A stretch of DNA of 64,000 nt from Atlantibacter sp032062175. Its GTDB lineage: Bacteria > Pseudomonadota > Gammaproteobacteria > Enterobacterales > Enterobacteriaceae. A program made the translations under genes and the position numbers. The stretch covers positions 1-64,000 of the forward strand of contig NZ_DAMBQK010000001.1 of the NCBI RefSeq assembly GCF_032062175.1, given 5' to 3'. Positions 1 to 9,834 of the stretch are shown here, piece after piece; positions within the stretch are counted from its first letter, which is position 1; every line of letters starts with the position of its first letter. Below the pieces are notes generated by a model, which did no database searches, was not told the origin of the DNA, and was given only the letters and a program-made list of their open reading frames with translations.

Positions 1-55
1 AACCGCCGACCCCCTCCGTGTAAAGGAGATGCTCTACCAACTGAGCTAATCACCC
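1..55 (-). tRNA. tRNA-Val (TAC), 3' end cut by window edge
   Basis: On the minus strand the tRNA starts GGGTGATTAGCTCAG at position 55. The D-arm, an anticodon stem with loop TTTACAC (anticodon TAC, valine) and the variable region are visible. The T-arm and acceptor 3' side lie beyond base 1. Position and orientation, divergent from gltX, match the E. coli valUXY-lysV cluster. Confidence 0.85.
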
Positions 56-314
56 CCGCTGTGTGGAGTCGCATTATAGGGAGAGTTAAAAATGAGTCAA
101 CGCATTTTCTTAAGTTTTTAATCGCTCGTCTTAAATTTAGCCAATGCGATCGTTTCTTCCCCGTTGACGCTTGATTTGTCGTCAGTTTATCGCATTAACG
201 CTTAACAACAGGGTTCAACATTGAGGAATCGGTTGACGGTGGTAGAATATTGCCCACTTAGCATTCCCAGGCATTTGCCGTTTTCCGGCACCTTTACAAA
301 CGTAAGGCCAATTA

Positions 315-1730
315 ATGAAAATCAAAACCCGCTTCGCACCGAGCCCAACCGGCTATCTGCACGTTGGTGGCGCTCGTACTGCTCTCTATTCCTGGCTTTT
401 TGCTCGCAATCTCGGCGGTGAATTTGTCCTGCGCATTGAAGATACCGATCTGGAGCGTTCAACGCCGGAAGCCATCGAAGCTATTATGGACGGCATGAAC
501 TGGCTGAGCCTGCAGTGGGACGAAGGTCCGTACTACCAAACCAAACGCTTCGATCGCTATAACGCGGTGATTGATGAGATGCTGGAAGCGGGCACGGCGT
601 ATAAATGCTACTGCTCCAAAGAGCGTCTCGAGGCGCTGCGCGAAGAACAGATGGCGAAAGGCGAAAAGCCGCGCTACGACGGGCGTTGCCGTCACGGCCA
701 TGAACATCACGCCGCCGATGAGCCGTGCGTGGTGCGTTTTGCCAACCCGCAGGACGGTTCAGTAATTTTTGACGACCAGATCCGCGGCCCGATCGAATTC
801 AGCAACCAGGAGCTGGACGATCTGATCATCCGCCGTACCGACGGTTCCCCGACCTACAATTTCTGCGTTGTGGTTGATGACTGGGACATGGAAATTACCC
901 ATGTGATCCGTGGCGAAGATCATATCAACAACACCCCGCGCCAGATCAACATTCTGAAAGCGCTGAACGCGCCGGTGCCGCTGTATGCCCACGTGTCGAT
1001 GATCAACGGCGATGACGGTAAAAAACTCTCCAAACGCCACGGCGCGGTCAGCGTGATGCAATATCGTGATGACGGCTATCTGCCGGAAGCGCTGCTGAAC
1101 TATCTGGTGCGCCTGGGCTGGTCTCACGGCGATCAGGAGATTTTCAGCCGCGAAGAGATGATCAAGCTTTTTGATCTGCATGCGGTCAGCAAATCCGCCA
1201 GCGCCTTCAACACGGAAAAACTGCAATGGTTGAACCATCACTACATTAATACCTTAGCGCCGGAATATGTGGCGACCCATCTACAGTGGCATATCGAGCA
1301 GGAAAATATCGATACCCGCAACGGCCCGGAACTGGCGGCGCTGGTAAAACTGCTGGGCGAGCGCTGCAAGACGCTGAAAGAGATGGCTGCGACCTGCCGC
1401 TATTTCTATGAAGACTTCGCAGAATTTGACGCCGACGCGGCGAAAAAACACCTGCGTCCGGTAGCACGCCAACCGCTGGAAGTGGTGCGCGATAAATTAG
1501 CGGCTATCACCAACTGGACGGCGGAAAATGTCCACGAAGCCATTCAGGCCACGGCGGATGAGCTGGAAGTCGGTATGGGTAAAGTGGGGATGCCGCTGCG
1601 CGTGGCGGTTACCGGGGCAGGGCAGTCGCCAGGCCTGGATGTGACCGTGCATGCTATCGGCAAGAGCCGTTCGGTAGAACGTATCAATAAAGCGCTGGCG
1701 TTTATCGCCGAGCGTGAAAGCCAGCAGTAA
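315..1730 (+). CDS. gltX: Glutamyl-tRNA synthetase
   Basis: Class I glutamyl-tRNA synthetase (471 residues, the E. coli length) that charges tRNA-Glu in the cytoplasm. Residues 8-16 contain the HIGH-type motif in the context PSPTGYLHVGG, and GKKLSKRHG near residue 235 is the KMSKS-type loop. A CxC...C zinc-binding region (CYCSKE...CRHGH) lies around residues 98-130. The ATG at 315 is preceded by a TAAGG ribosome site. The gene is divergent from the valine tRNA and ends at a terminator shared with yfeD. Near-identity to the enteric family makes the call firm. Confidence 0.98.
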   Translation: MKIKTRFAPSPTGYLHVGGARTALYSWLFARNLGGEFVLRIEDTDLERSTPEAIEAIMDGMNWLSLQWDEGPYYQTKRFDRYNAVIDEMLEAGTAYKCYCSKERLEALREEQMAKGEKPRYDGRCRHGHEHHAADEPCVVRFANPQDGSVIFDDQIRGPIEFSNQELDDLIIRRTDGSPTYNFCVVVDDWDMEITHVIRGEDHINNTPRQINILKALNAPVPLYAHVSMINGDDGKKLSKRHGAVSVMQYRDDGYLPEALLNYLVRLGWSHGDQEIFSREEMIKLFDLHAVSKSASAFNTEKLQWLNHHYINTLAPEYVATHLQWHIEQENIDTRNGPELAALVKLLGERCKTLKEMAATCRYFYEDFAEFDADAAKKHLRPVARQPLEVVRDKLAAITNWTAENVHEAIQATADELEVGMGKVGMPLRVAVTGAGQSPGLDVTVHAIGKSRSVERINKALAFIAERESQQ

Positions 1731-1743
1731 TATTGCGGTTGAC

Positions 1744-1776
1744 AAATAAAGCCGGTGAATACCGGCTTTATTTTTG
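1744..1776. terminator. Bidirectional terminator gltX / yfeD
   Basis: Inverted repeat AAAGCCGGT-GAAT-ACCGGCTTT followed by a T run. It sits between the convergent ends of gltX and yfeD and can serve both strands. Confidence 0.85.
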
Positions 1777-1780
1777 GTCG

Positions 1781-2167
1781 CTATTCATCTTTAATGCCGA
1801 GCCGCTTTAACAGCCCGCTGATGCCTTCACGTAGAATCAAGGCAGAAAGCTGCTGGCGCTCATGGGGCGTCATGGCCTGGGCGACCTGCCGTAATTGATT
1901 TTCCAGTTGCGCGGCATCGTCACCGTAAGCAATTACGGGTTCTGCGGCGTGGTAGCCTTCCGTTCTGGATTGCATTTTCCGCGTGCCGGAGACATATTCA
2001 CGCACCCGGTCATCCACAATAATCAGATGCGCTTTTCCTCCCTTAACGCCTTTTAAAGGAACGGTTTGCCATTGCTGATCGGTTACCCAACGATTAATGG
2101 TTTGCGCTTTATAGCCCGTTAATTCGGCCAGTTCTGCCGGGGTCATCCTTGGTTTGAAAATCATCAT
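1781..2167 (-). CDS. yfeD: YfeD-like putative DNA-binding protein
   Basis: Small (128 aa) putative DNA-binding protein paralogous to yfeC upstream. The N-terminal helix-turn-helix reads MTPAELAELTGYKAQTINRWV, followed by the GGKAHLIIVDDRVREY segment typical of the YfeC/YfeD pair, and the C-terminus (MTPHERQQLSALILREGI) is also shared. It lies 3 bp downstream of yfeC, so the two are surely co-transcribed. Two consecutive ATGs open the frame, and the first is annotated. Targets are unknown. Confidence 0.85.
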   Translation of the reverse strand: MMIFKPRMTPAELAELTGYKAQTINRWVTDQQWQTVPLKGVKGGKAHLIIVDDRVREYVSGTRKMQSRTEGYHAAEPVIAYGDDAAQLENQLRQVAQAMTPHERQQLSALILREGISGLLKRLGIKDE

Positions 2168-2170
2168 AGG

Positions 2171-2533
2171 CTAGTCATCATGACGAATACTGAGTCGTTG
2201 CAACATCCCGGAAATACCTTCTCGCAGTAAAAGAGAGGTCATCTGTTTTTGTTCGGACGGGGTCATCTCTTTCAATGAATTAATCAGCAAATTTTCGAGC
2301 GGCGTTTCGGCTTGCGGGGCGACATAAGATGCGTGAGGTTCAGAGGCGCGCTGTGCGCTGCGAATAAAATGTCGAACTTGTTCATTCACGTGGATCAATC
2401 TGGCTTTACCGCCCTGCACGCCGGGCTTGGGTGAGGTTTCCCATCCCTCTTTGCGCACCCATTTATTAATCGTTTGCCGGCTGTAACCCGTTAGCAATGC
2501 CAATTCTTCAGGCGTCATTCGTTCCTTGAGCAT
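2171..2533 (-). CDS. yfeC: YfeC putative DNA-binding protein
   Basis: 120-residue protein closely resembling E. coli YfeC, with helix-turn-helix MTPEELALLTGYSRQTINKWV near the N-terminus, a GGKARLIHVNEQVR segment and a C-terminal helical MTPSEQKQMTSLLLREGI region. The ATG at 2533 has a GGAG site 5 bases upstream. It is first gene of the yfeCD pair, transcribed away from the tRNA-Ala genes. Its DNA target is not known. Confidence 0.9.
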   Translation of the reverse strand: MLKERMTPEELALLTGYSRQTINKWVRKEGWETSPKPGVQGGKARLIHVNEQVRHFIRSAQRASEPHASYVAPQAETPLENLLINSLKEMTPSEQKQMTSLLLREGISGMLQRLSIRHDD

Positions 2534-2690
2534 GAGTACTCCAGTGATTTATAAGGTTATTAGCTGTTCATCTTATAGCACTATTTTACTGGAAACTGTG
2601 ACGTGAATAACTAGCGAGTTCAGGAAAGTGCGAGACAGATGCCATGTTGCTGGCTTTTTCAGCGGTTGAATCCAATCGGTGAATTTCGCG

Positions 2691-2719
2691 TTGACAGTCC
2701 AGGGTGGAATTCATATTAT
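2691..2719 (+). promoter_or_regulatory. Sigma-70 promoter of the tRNA-Ala pair
   Basis: TTGACA (2691-2696), a 17-base spacer and TATTAT (2714-2719), followed by a GC-rich discriminator (CGGGCCG) of the kind found at stringently controlled stable-RNA promoters. The first tRNA begins at 2752. Confidence 0.85.
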
Positions 2720-2751
2720 TCGGGCCGTCAACACGACAACGATTTTGCGTC

Positions 2752-2827
<76 letters not shown>

Positions 2828-2865
2828 AACTTCATCCCACAAGTTTGGTGCAAACAAAAAATCGT

Positions 2866-2941
<76 letters not shown>

Positions 2942-2947
2942 CCTTTC

Positions 2948-2974
2948 AAACCCTCGCTTCGGCGGGGGTTTTTC
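2948..2974 (+). terminator. Terminator of the tRNA-Ala transcript
   Basis: CCCTCGC-TTCG-GCGGGGG hairpin with a stable tetraloop, followed by five T residues, a few bases after the second tRNA. Confidence 0.85.
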
Positions 2975-3170
2975 GTTTCTGCGTCCTGCCTCTTTATGAT
3001 TTCCCCGGTCAATGATTTAATTTTATTTATGTCAATTTGTAGTATTTCGTTAACGCCTTGTTTATTGAGGGGAGATTAATCTGGTCATCACTTGCGTCGG
3101 GTAAACATTAACCATATTATTGGTGTCGCTTATTTCACGTGCCAAATTAACAAGTAAAATATATATATCC

Positions 3171-5360
3171 ATGTTAAATAGAATTAACGTAAAAAGATTT
3201 TTTGTAGCATTGGTGTTGTGTTTTTTACTGGTGCCGGTGGCACGTTATATATCCCCCAAAGCGATTATTGATGGGCAGGCGCTTTATCTCGCTTATTTAC
3301 CGCTGAGCGTCATGGTGGCGATGTTCCTGTTATTTGGCCGTCATGCCATCGCCCCGCTGATAATTGTCTTAGCGATTTCCTATTCACATCGTTATCCCCT
3401 GAGCGTGTTTCAGCTTGGCGCCTTTCTTTTTTGCTTTATGGCACCGTTTATTCTGTGCGGCGCGATTTGCCAGGCCTTTCTTGGCCGCCGCTGGCGCTAT
3501 AACCTGACGGGGAGAGGAGTAGGGCATCGGATTTTATGGATAGGGTTCGCCGCACCGCTGCTCAGTAAGATGATGCGCTATGTCCTTGGGCACTTTATGA
3601 CGTTCCCTGCCGCCGTCGAGCCCTTTTTCGGCCACAGTTCGACAATGTTTAATATCGTTGATGGTCAGAATACGGTGGCGGCGGCGCTGGTCTTTAGCGG
3701 GATGTTTTATTATCCGTTGCGAATGCTGTTAAGCCCGGCCTTTGCGCGCGCATTTTTCCGGCGCTGTATTGTTCCGGTGTTTTCCCGCAGACGGCGCATA
3801 TTTACTTTCTGCTGGTTGATGGTGGTGGTTGCCGTACTGGTTATTTGCTGCGGCCCCTATGAAACCGACTGGATATCGGGATACATCGTGCCCGTTGTCT
3901 TTGTGCTATTCACCATTGGCGTTTTCAAAATCGGCCCGCGACTGATTAGCCTGTTATGGTCCCTATCCGCCTGGATGTTACTGAGCTGGAACGAAAGTTT
4001 TTTGTACGGCAATTCCGCGTATTCTCTGGCCTTCGTGTTATCGGTATTTATTGCTTTTACGGTATCCGTGCTGTTTATGACGGTAATATTTCAGCGCAAT
4101 GAGAGAATGAAACGGCAATATTTCTCATTATCACAAACCGATCCGTTAACCCGGATGCCTAATTTACGCGCGCTGGAAAAAGTCATTGAAAGAGAACGCG
4201 CCGGTTCACTGTGCTGCCTGCGCCTCAATAATATGGATTTCCTGAGCCGCCATTACGGGCTAATGATGCGCGTTCACGTAAAACAATTGATTTCCAGCAT
4301 GCTTAAGCCCTGGCTTCAACAGGGCGAGATGGTATTCCAGTTGCCTGGCAGCGATCTCTTAATTTTCCTGAAAGGCCCGGAACCGGAGGCGCGCCTGCGC
4401 CATATGGTCGATCTGTTAAACAGTAAGCGGCTTCCGTGGAATAACGTGCAGCTGGATATCGATTATGGTGCCACCTGGTCGGCGATAAATTATCACGAAG
4501 ATGAGCTTTATCGGGTGATCAGCCAGCTAAGTTATCTGGCGGAACAGGTGACGGCGGACGAACCGGTATTGCCGCTTAATCAGAACAGTAAGGTCACTAT
4601 CTCTGGCGAAACTACCGAGCGTATCATGCTGCTTAAACAGGTCAAACAGGTGCTGGAAGAAGAACACATTGAGCTGTACGCACAGCCTATTGTCGATGCG
4701 AACGGTAAGGGATATCACGAGATTCTGGCGCGCATGCGCTGTGATGATGTCTTTCTCACGCCGGATAAATTTATACCAGTCGTGGCCCATTTCAACCTCA
4801 GCGTACGCTTTGATATGCAGGTATTGACCGGCTTGCTGAAGTTTCTGCGCCAGCATCCGGTCACGAGCCAGTGCCCGCGTTTCTCGGTCAATTTAATGCC
4901 GTTAACCCTGATGCAAAAAGGTGTCGCCCGGCAGATTATTGCGTTGTTTGAAGAGTATGCCGTGCCGGTAAGCTGGGTGATTATCGAAGTTACGGAAGAA
5001 CAGGCGTTTTCCGACTCGGAAACCACTACTCAAAATATCACGCTGTTACGTGAAAGCGGTTTTCGTATCGCGATTGATGATTTTGGCACCGGGTATGCGA
5101 ATTTTGAACGCCTGAAGCGCCTGCAGGCGGATATCATCAAAATCGATGGCTGCTTTATCCAGGATATCCTGACCGACTCGCTGGATAACATGATTGTGAA
5201 ATCGATCTGCGAACTGGCGAAGGCCAAATCCTTTTCAGTGGTGGCGGAGTACGTCGAAACCGAAGCACAACGCGAACTGCTGCTGGAGTTGGGAGTGAAT
5301 TATCTCCAGGGTTATCTCACCGGCAGACCGGTGCCCCTGCGCACGCTGGTTCAGGCATAA
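3171..5360 (+). CDS. pdeA: Membrane cyclic-di-GMP phosphodiesterase PdeA (YfeA)
   Basis: Inner-membrane c-di-GMP phosphodiesterase. The ATG at 3171 gives 729 residues, exactly the E. coli PdeA length; an upstream TTG at 3120 would add 17. Residues 1-310 form a MASE1-type multi-helix membrane sensor. A degenerate GGDEF domain follows (starts TDPLTRMPNLRALEK; the GGDEF signature itself is replaced by LPGSD). The C-terminal EAL domain carries EILAR in place of EALLR but keeps the EVTEEQ, DDFGTG, KIDG and AEYVE motifs needed for catalysis. Stand-alone gene, closed by a strong terminator. Confidence 0.93.
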   Translation: MLNRINVKRFFVALVLCFLLVPVARYISPKAIIDGQALYLAYLPLSVMVAMFLLFGRHAIAPLIIVLAISYSHRYPLSVFQLGAFLFCFMAPFILCGAICQAFLGRRWRYNLTGRGVGHRILWIGFAAPLLSKMMRYVLGHFMTFPAAVEPFFGHSSTMFNIVDGQNTVAAALVFSGMFYYPLRMLLSPAFARAFFRRCIVPVFSRRRRIFTFCWLMVVVAVLVICCGPYETDWISGYIVPVVFVLFTIGVFKIGPRLISLLWSLSAWMLLSWNESFLYGNSAYSLAFVLSVFIAFTVSVLFMTVIFQRNERMKRQYFSLSQTDPLTRMPNLRALEKVIERERAGSLCCLRLNNMDFLSRHYGLMMRVHVKQLISSMLKPWLQQGEMVFQLPGSDLLIFLKGPEPEARLRHMVDLLNSKRLPWNNVQLDIDYGATWSAINYHEDELYRVISQLSYLAEQVTADEPVLPLNQNSKVTISGETTERIMLLKQVKQVLEEEHIELYAQPIVDANGKGYHEILARMRCDDVFLTPDKFIPVVAHFNLSVRFDMQVLTGLLKFLRQHPVTSQCPRFSVNLMPLTLMQKGVARQIIALFEEYAVPVSWVIIEVTEEQAFSDSETTTQNITLLRESGFRIAIDDFGTGYANFERLKRLQADIIKIDGCFIQDILTDSLDNMIVKSICELAKAKSFSVVAEYVETEAQRELLLELGVNYLQGYLTGRPVPLRTLVQA

Positions 5361-5390
5361 AAAAACCCGCTTCGTGAAGCGGGTTTTTTA
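5361..5390. terminator. Bidirectional terminator pdeA / nupC
   Basis: AAAAACCCGCTTC-GTG-AAGCGGGTTTTTT, a perfect stem with A and T tracts on both sides, between convergent genes. Confidence 0.95.
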
Positions 5391-5403
5391 ATTCTGGTAA
5401 ACC

Positions 5404-6603
5404 TTACGGCAGCATCAGCGCCGCGATGGACGCCGACAGCACGCTCACCAGCGTGGAGCCGTATACCAGTTTCAAACCAAAGCGGGATACCACGTTGCCT
5501 TGCTCTTCGTTCAGGCCTTTGATCGCACCGGCGATAATACCGATAGACGAGAAGTTAGCGAACGATACCAGGAAGATAGACAGGATGCCTTCCGCACGCG
5601 CAGACAGCGGGGAAGCGGACTGGGCAATTTTCTGCAGATCCAGCATCGCTACGAATTCGTTGGAAACCAGTTTGGTCGCCATGATACTGCCCACCTGCAA
5701 CGCTTCGCTTGCCGGTACGCCCATCACCCAGGCAATCGGGTAGAACACGTAACCCAGAATGCCCTGGAAGGAGATGCCCAGTACCGCAGCGAACAGCGCG
5801 TTGAGGCCCGCGATCAGTGCGATAAAGCCAATCAGCATCGCCGCAACGATCACCGCCACTTTAAAACCGGCCAGGATGTATTCACCCAGCATCTCGAAGA
5901 AGCTTTGGCCTTCATGCAGACTGGACATCTGCAGGTTTTCGTCTTCTTGTTCAACGCGGTACGGGTTAATCAGCGACAGCACGATAAAGGTACTGAACAT
6001 GTTGAGCACCAGCGCCGCCACCACGTATTGTGGCTTCAGCATGGTCATGTACGCGCCAACGATGGACATCGATACCGTCGACATTGCCGTAGCCGCCATG
6101 GTGTACATGCGGTTGCGGGACATCTTGCCGAGGATATCTTTGTAAGCGATGAAGTTTTCCGACTGGCCGAGGATCAGCGAGCTGACGGCGTTAAAGGATT
6201 CCAGTTTACCCATACCGTTCACTTTGGAGAGCACGGTACCGATAGCGCGGATCACAATCGGCAGAACGCGAATGTGCTGCAAAATACCGATCAGCGCGGA
6301 AATGAAGACGATAGGGCACAGAACCTGCAGGAAGAAGAATGCCAGGCCTTGATCGTTCATGCCGCCAAAGACGAAGTTTGTCCCTTCGCGCGCAAAGCCG
6401 AGCAGTTTGTCGAACATGCCTGCGAACGCCTTCACAAATCCGAGACCAATCTCAGAGTTAAGGAAGAACCAGGCAAGAAGCACTTCTATAACTAATAATT
6501 GAACAACAAAGCGAATACGAATTTCTTTGCGGTTACGACTGATCAGCAAAGCAAGCAGCGCAACAACGGCGAGCGCCAGAACAAAGTGCAGAACGCGGGA
6601 CAT
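5404..6603 (-). CDS. nupC: Nucleoside:H+ symporter NupC
   Basis: Concentrative nucleoside transporter of the CNT family (399 aa), importing pyrimidine nucleosides and adenosine across the inner membrane. The sequence follows E. coli NupC through the signature stretches AFNAVSSLILGQSENFIA and SMSIVGAYMTML, and ends with the conserved FSSIGIIAGA...GNVVSRFGLKLVYG. About eight to ten hydrophobic helices are visible. The ATG at 6603 matches the family start. A few residues before ISFQGILGY are shorter than in E. coli, within a variable loop. Confidence 0.96.
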   Translation of the reverse strand: MSRVLHFVLALAVVALLALLISRNRKEIRIRFVVQLLVIEVLLAWFFLNSEIGLGFVKAFAGMFDKLLGFAREGTNFVFGGMNDQGLAFFFLQVLCPIVFISALIGILQHIRVLPIVIRAIGTVLSKVNGMGKLESFNAVSSLILGQSENFIAYKDILGKMSRNRMYTMAATAMSTVSMSIVGAYMTMLKPQYVVAALVLNMFSTFIVLSLINPYRVEQEDENLQMSSLHEGQSFFEMLGEYILAGFKVAVIVAAMLIGFIALIAGLNALFAAVLGISFQGILGYVFYPIAWVMGVPASEALQVGSIMATKLVSNEFVAMLDLQKIAQSASPLSARAEGILSIFLVSFANFSSIGIIAGAIKGLNEEQGNVVSRFGLKLVYGSTLVSVLSASIAALMLP

Positions 6604-6893
6604 ATGTGCTCCGAATATGAGGCAGGTTTAATTTTCCTGCACATTCTATGCAACGAGGCGTAATAAAACGAGATCTACCGCTCACTATAGTAAGGTCTTG
6701 TGACGAACCGCAAAAATAGTGATCCACCAGACATTTCTGATATGTTACGTAAAGAACTGAAAGGTTACGTTCTCCGGCTATACTTTTAACACTTCGCCAC
6801 GCTCCGTTGATAAACACGGCGCTACGCACGCGGCTCTTCCAACATCGTTTTTAGCTATCAAAGTAATCGTACGCTCCCCTTGTGAATGAACTT

Positions 6894-6942
6894 GATAATC
6901 ATTCTCATTTTGTTAGCATGAAACATAGCAAAGGCTATATCT
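6894..6942 (+). promoter_or_regulatory. mntH control region: Fur-like and MntR-like operators
   Basis: GATAATCATTCTCATTT at 6894-6910 resembles a Fur box. AAACATAGCAAAGGCTATAT at 6921-6940 corresponds to the E. coli mntH MntR operator (AAACATAGC-N4-GCTATGTTT) with a degraded right half. Both lie just upstream of the mntH ribosome site, so manganese and iron repression is expected by analogy. Confidence 0.75.
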
Positions 6943-6953
6943 TGAGGCAAAAA

Positions 6954-8192
6954 ATGACCAGCAGTCGCGTTGATAACAGTAATGGCCGTACGGCGCGTAA
7001 ACTCAGGCTGGCGTTGATGGGGCCCGCGTTTATCGCGGCGATTGGCTATATCGATCCCGGTAACTTCGCCACCAATATCCAGGCAGGGGCCAGCTTCGGC
7101 TACCAGTTGTTGTGGGTCGTGGTGTGGGCCAACCTGATGGCGATGCTGATTCAGGTGCTGTCCGCCAAACTGGGCATCGCCACCGGCAAAAATCTCGCCG
7201 AACAAATTCGCGACCACTATCCACGCCCGCTGGTGTGGTTTTACTGGGTCCAGGCGGAAATTATCGCCATGGCGACCGATCTCGCGGAATTTATCGGCGC
7301 GGCCATCGGCTTCAAGCTGATCCTCGGCGTGTCGCTGTTACAGGGGGCGATACTCACCGGCGTGGCGACATTCCTGATCCTGATGCTGCAAAGCCGTGGC
7401 CAGAAGCCGCTGGAAAGGGTGATCGGCGGACTGCTGTTGTTTGTGGCGGTGGCGTATATCGTCGAACTGATTTTTTCTCAGCCGGAGTTTGCAGAACTGG
7501 GCAAAGGGATGATTATCCCCAGCCTGCCGACCTCGGAAGCGGTGTTTCTCGCCGCAGGCGTGCTGGGCGCGACCATTATGCCGCACGTTATCTATCTGCA
7601 CTCGTCACTGACCCAGAACCTGCATGAAGGCTCGCGGGCCGAACGCTATTCCGCCACCAAATGGGATGTGGCGATTGCCATGACCATCGCCGGTTTCGTG
7701 AACCTGGCGATGATGGCGACGGCGGCGGCGGCATTTCACTTTTCTGGTCATACCGGGGTCGCCGATCTCGACCAGGCTTACTTAACTCTCGAGCCGTTAT
7801 TAAGCCATGCGGCGGCGACCATTTTTGGCCTGAGCCTGGTGGCGGCGGGCCTGTCATCCACCGTAGTCGGTACTTTGGCGGGGCAGGTGGTCATGCAGGG
7901 CTTCGTGCGTTTTCATATCCCGCTGTGGGTGCGCCGCAGTATCACTATGGCGCCGTCGTTTATTGTGATCCTGATGGGCCTCGATCCGACGCGCATTCTG
8001 GTGATGAGCCAGGTCCTGCTGAGCTTTGGTATCGCTCTGGCGTTAGTGCCGCTGCTGCGTTTTACCAGCGATGCCAAACTGATGGGGTCACTGGTCAATA
8101 CCCCTCGGGTACGGATTATCGGCTGGGGGATTGTGGGGCTGGTAGTGGCGCTCAACCTGTGGCTGCTGATCGGCACGCTTTTCGACCTGTAA
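6954..8192 (+). CDS. mntH: Mn(II)/H+ symporter MntH (NRAMP)
   Basis: Proton-coupled Mn2+/Fe2+ importer of the NRAMP family, inner membrane, 412 aa as in E. coli. It contains the metal-site motif DPGN (IGYIDPGNFATNIQAG, residues 29-45) and the second metal motif MPHVIYLHSS. The start at 6954 is chosen because TTGAGG lies 6 nt upstream and the MntR-like operator lies just before it. The longer frame from 6882 would run through the operator region. Confidence 0.97.
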   Translation: MTSSRVDNSNGRTARKLRLALMGPAFIAAIGYIDPGNFATNIQAGASFGYQLLWVVVWANLMAMLIQVLSAKLGIATGKNLAEQIRDHYPRPLVWFYWVQAEIIAMATDLAEFIGAAIGFKLILGVSLLQGAILTGVATFLILMLQSRGQKPLERVIGGLLLFVAVAYIVELIFSQPEFAELGKGMIIPSLPTSEAVFLAAGVLGATIMPHVIYLHSSLTQNLHEGSRAERYSATKWDVAIAMTIAGFVNLAMMATAAAAFHFSGHTGVADLDQAYLTLEPLLSHAAATIFGLSLVAAGLSSTVVGTLAGQVVMQGFVRFHIPLWVRRSITMAPSFIVILMGLDPTRILVMSQVLLSFGIALALVPLLRFTSDAKLMGSLVNTPRVRIIGWGIVGLVVALNLWLLIGTLFDL

Positions 8193-8197
8193 GCCAG

Positions 8198-8225
8198 ACC
8201 GTGACAGGCCATCTGTCACGGTTTT
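8198..8225 (+). terminator. Terminator after mntH
   Basis: ACCGTGACAG-GCCAT-CTGTCACGGT stem followed by TTTT, 6 bases after the mntH stop. Confidence 0.85.
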
Positions 8226-8286
8226 CTCAATCATTACCCGCTAAACTGGGTTACCTTCTTTCAACGCCCGTTGGTCCGTATTTTCC

Positions 8287-9834
8287 ATGAATGGATTTGA
8301 TCTGGTTTTCGTGAAATATGTCCAGGAACACTGCCCGGTTGCCATTGGCGACGTGACCCAGCGTTTCGGCAAAACGCTCTCAACGTTAAAGCGCACCATG
8401 AAAGAAATTAATGCGCTGCTGCCTGAGCAATTTCATCTGCATATTGATAATCAGTTGATTACCACCACCATGGGCTACGGCGAATATATCGAGCTGCTGG
8501 AGAAAATTAAGTTCAACCGCTATATCACCAGCCCGGAAGAGCGCACCCGCGATTTATTTGTCGCGCTGTGCCTGAACGACGTGGTGAATAAAAGCGAGTA
8601 TTACGCCCGGTTTTTCGTTAGCGCCAGCACGTTAAAAAACGATGCGCCGGTTTTAAGCCAGTTCTTGCAGGATAATCAATTAGCCCTACAAAGTATTCAC
8701 CGCAAAGGCTCGGCGCTGTCTGGTGACGAAATCGCGCTGCGTATCGCGGTGTGCTTAACCATTCTAAAGACCGTCGAAATTGGCGAAGACCACCGGTTAA
8801 TTACCCATAAAGCCAACGATCCGGTAAACCGCTCGGTGGCGGCGCGTTTTCTCAGCCAGTGCCATGAGGAGATCGCTGCCGCCGCGCGGCTGTACACGCA
8901 ACGTATCGAACCGACATTGCGCCTCGGTTATAACGGTAAAAAGTATTTTCTGGTTTACCTGAGCCTTGCCATGCATCGCCTGAAGCGTGGCCACGAAATT
9001 AACGATACATCAACGCTGGATTTTATTGCCACAGTCCCGTTCGGGTTGTTTGAATCGCAAAATGAAAACCGCTTTCTGGATCTGCTGGTATCGTCATTGA
9101 GCACCACCTGGCGCGCCTTCACGCTTTACGATCGGCCATTAGTCGAGGCGGTAGGGCGGTTTATTGAACGTATCGAACCAGCGCTGGTCAGTATCCTTTA
9201 TAATCGCCAGGCGTGTTTTGCCGAGGTATATCAGTTTATCTGTTCGGCGATTATTCAGAATAAATTTCACCTGTGGTTTGAAGATAAAAAATTACAGGGG
9301 GTACGCGCCAGCTATCCGCAGCTCTGGGAAAGCGTAAAGCAGGCGCTGGCGTCAATGGAACAGCATTACGCGATCCAGTTTTCCGGCGTCCATCTGGCGA
9401 CACTGCTGCTGATACTCAAAAAATATGAACTGCAAAACCGGCTGGTCAGTGAACCCCGCAAGCGGATTATTATCGTGACCAACTCGTCAGAAAGTAAAAT
9501 TGGCTATTTTAAAGAGGTACTTCACGCCTGGTTTCATATCGATATTGTTGCCTGCGTGAATATTAATGAACTGCACCAGCTGAAAACCATTCCCTTTGAT
9601 TTACTGATCACCTTCACCAATAAAATATCCAGCTATTTGAAGTATTATCAGCTCGATTATATCAAGGTGAATTTTCATCTTACCCAGGACGATATTACTC
9701 TGCTGCGCCAGCAGGGATTGTCGCGGGCGAAGAAAAAAATCCCGGCAGCGCAGTTTGCTCAACAGGCCGCCGGGATGAATGAACAGCAACTGCGCGCGTT
9801 TGTAGCGCAACACTACCCAGGAATTTTTATTTAA
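8287..9834 (+). CDS. PRD-domain transcriptional regulator of the adjacent PTS cluster
   Basis: 515-residue regulator. The N-terminus has a helix-turn-helix pattern (VAIGDVTQRFGKTLSTLKRTMKEI) and not a BglG-type RNA-binding CAT domain. The middle is helical and matches PTS regulation domain organisation. The C-terminal 120 residues (KRIIIVTNSSESKIGYFKEVL...) resemble a EIIB-like fold without the catalytic Cys. This is the layout of DNA-binding PTS-controlled activators such as FrvR/SgcR/LicR. It is convergent with the deacetylase gene and its stop codon overlaps it by 8 bp. It probably controls the EIICB operon on the opposite strand (inference). No clear ribosome site is seen. Confidence 0.7.
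   Translation: MNGFDLVFVKYVQEHCPVAIGDVTQRFGKTLSTLKRTMKEINALLPEQFHLHIDNQLITTTMGYGEYIELLEKIKFNRYITSPEERTRDLFVALCLNDVVNKSEYYARFFVSASTLKNDAPVLSQFLQDNQLALQSIHRKGSALSGDEIALRIAVCLTILKTVEIGEDHRLITHKANDPVNRSVAARFLSQCHEEIAAAARLYTQRIEPTLRLGYNGKKYFLVYLSLAMHRLKRGHEINDTSTLDFIATVPFGLFESQNENRFLDLLVSSLSTTWRAFTLYDRPLVEAVGRFIERIEPALVSILYNRQACFAEVYQFICSAIIQNKFHLWFEDKKLQGVRASYPQLWESVKQALASMEQHYAIQFSGVHLATLLLILKKYELQNRLVSEPRKRIIIVTNSSESKIGYFKEVLHAWFHIDIVACVNINELHQLKTIPFDLLITFTNKISSYLKYYQLDYIKVNFHLTQDDITLLRQQGLSRAKKKIPAAQFAQQAAGMNEQQLRAFVAQHYPGIFI

Noticed and set aside
5500..6495. 331-codon open frame antisense to nupC
   Set aside because: Composition rich in H, Q, R and D is typical of antisense reading; nupC is conserved on the other strand.
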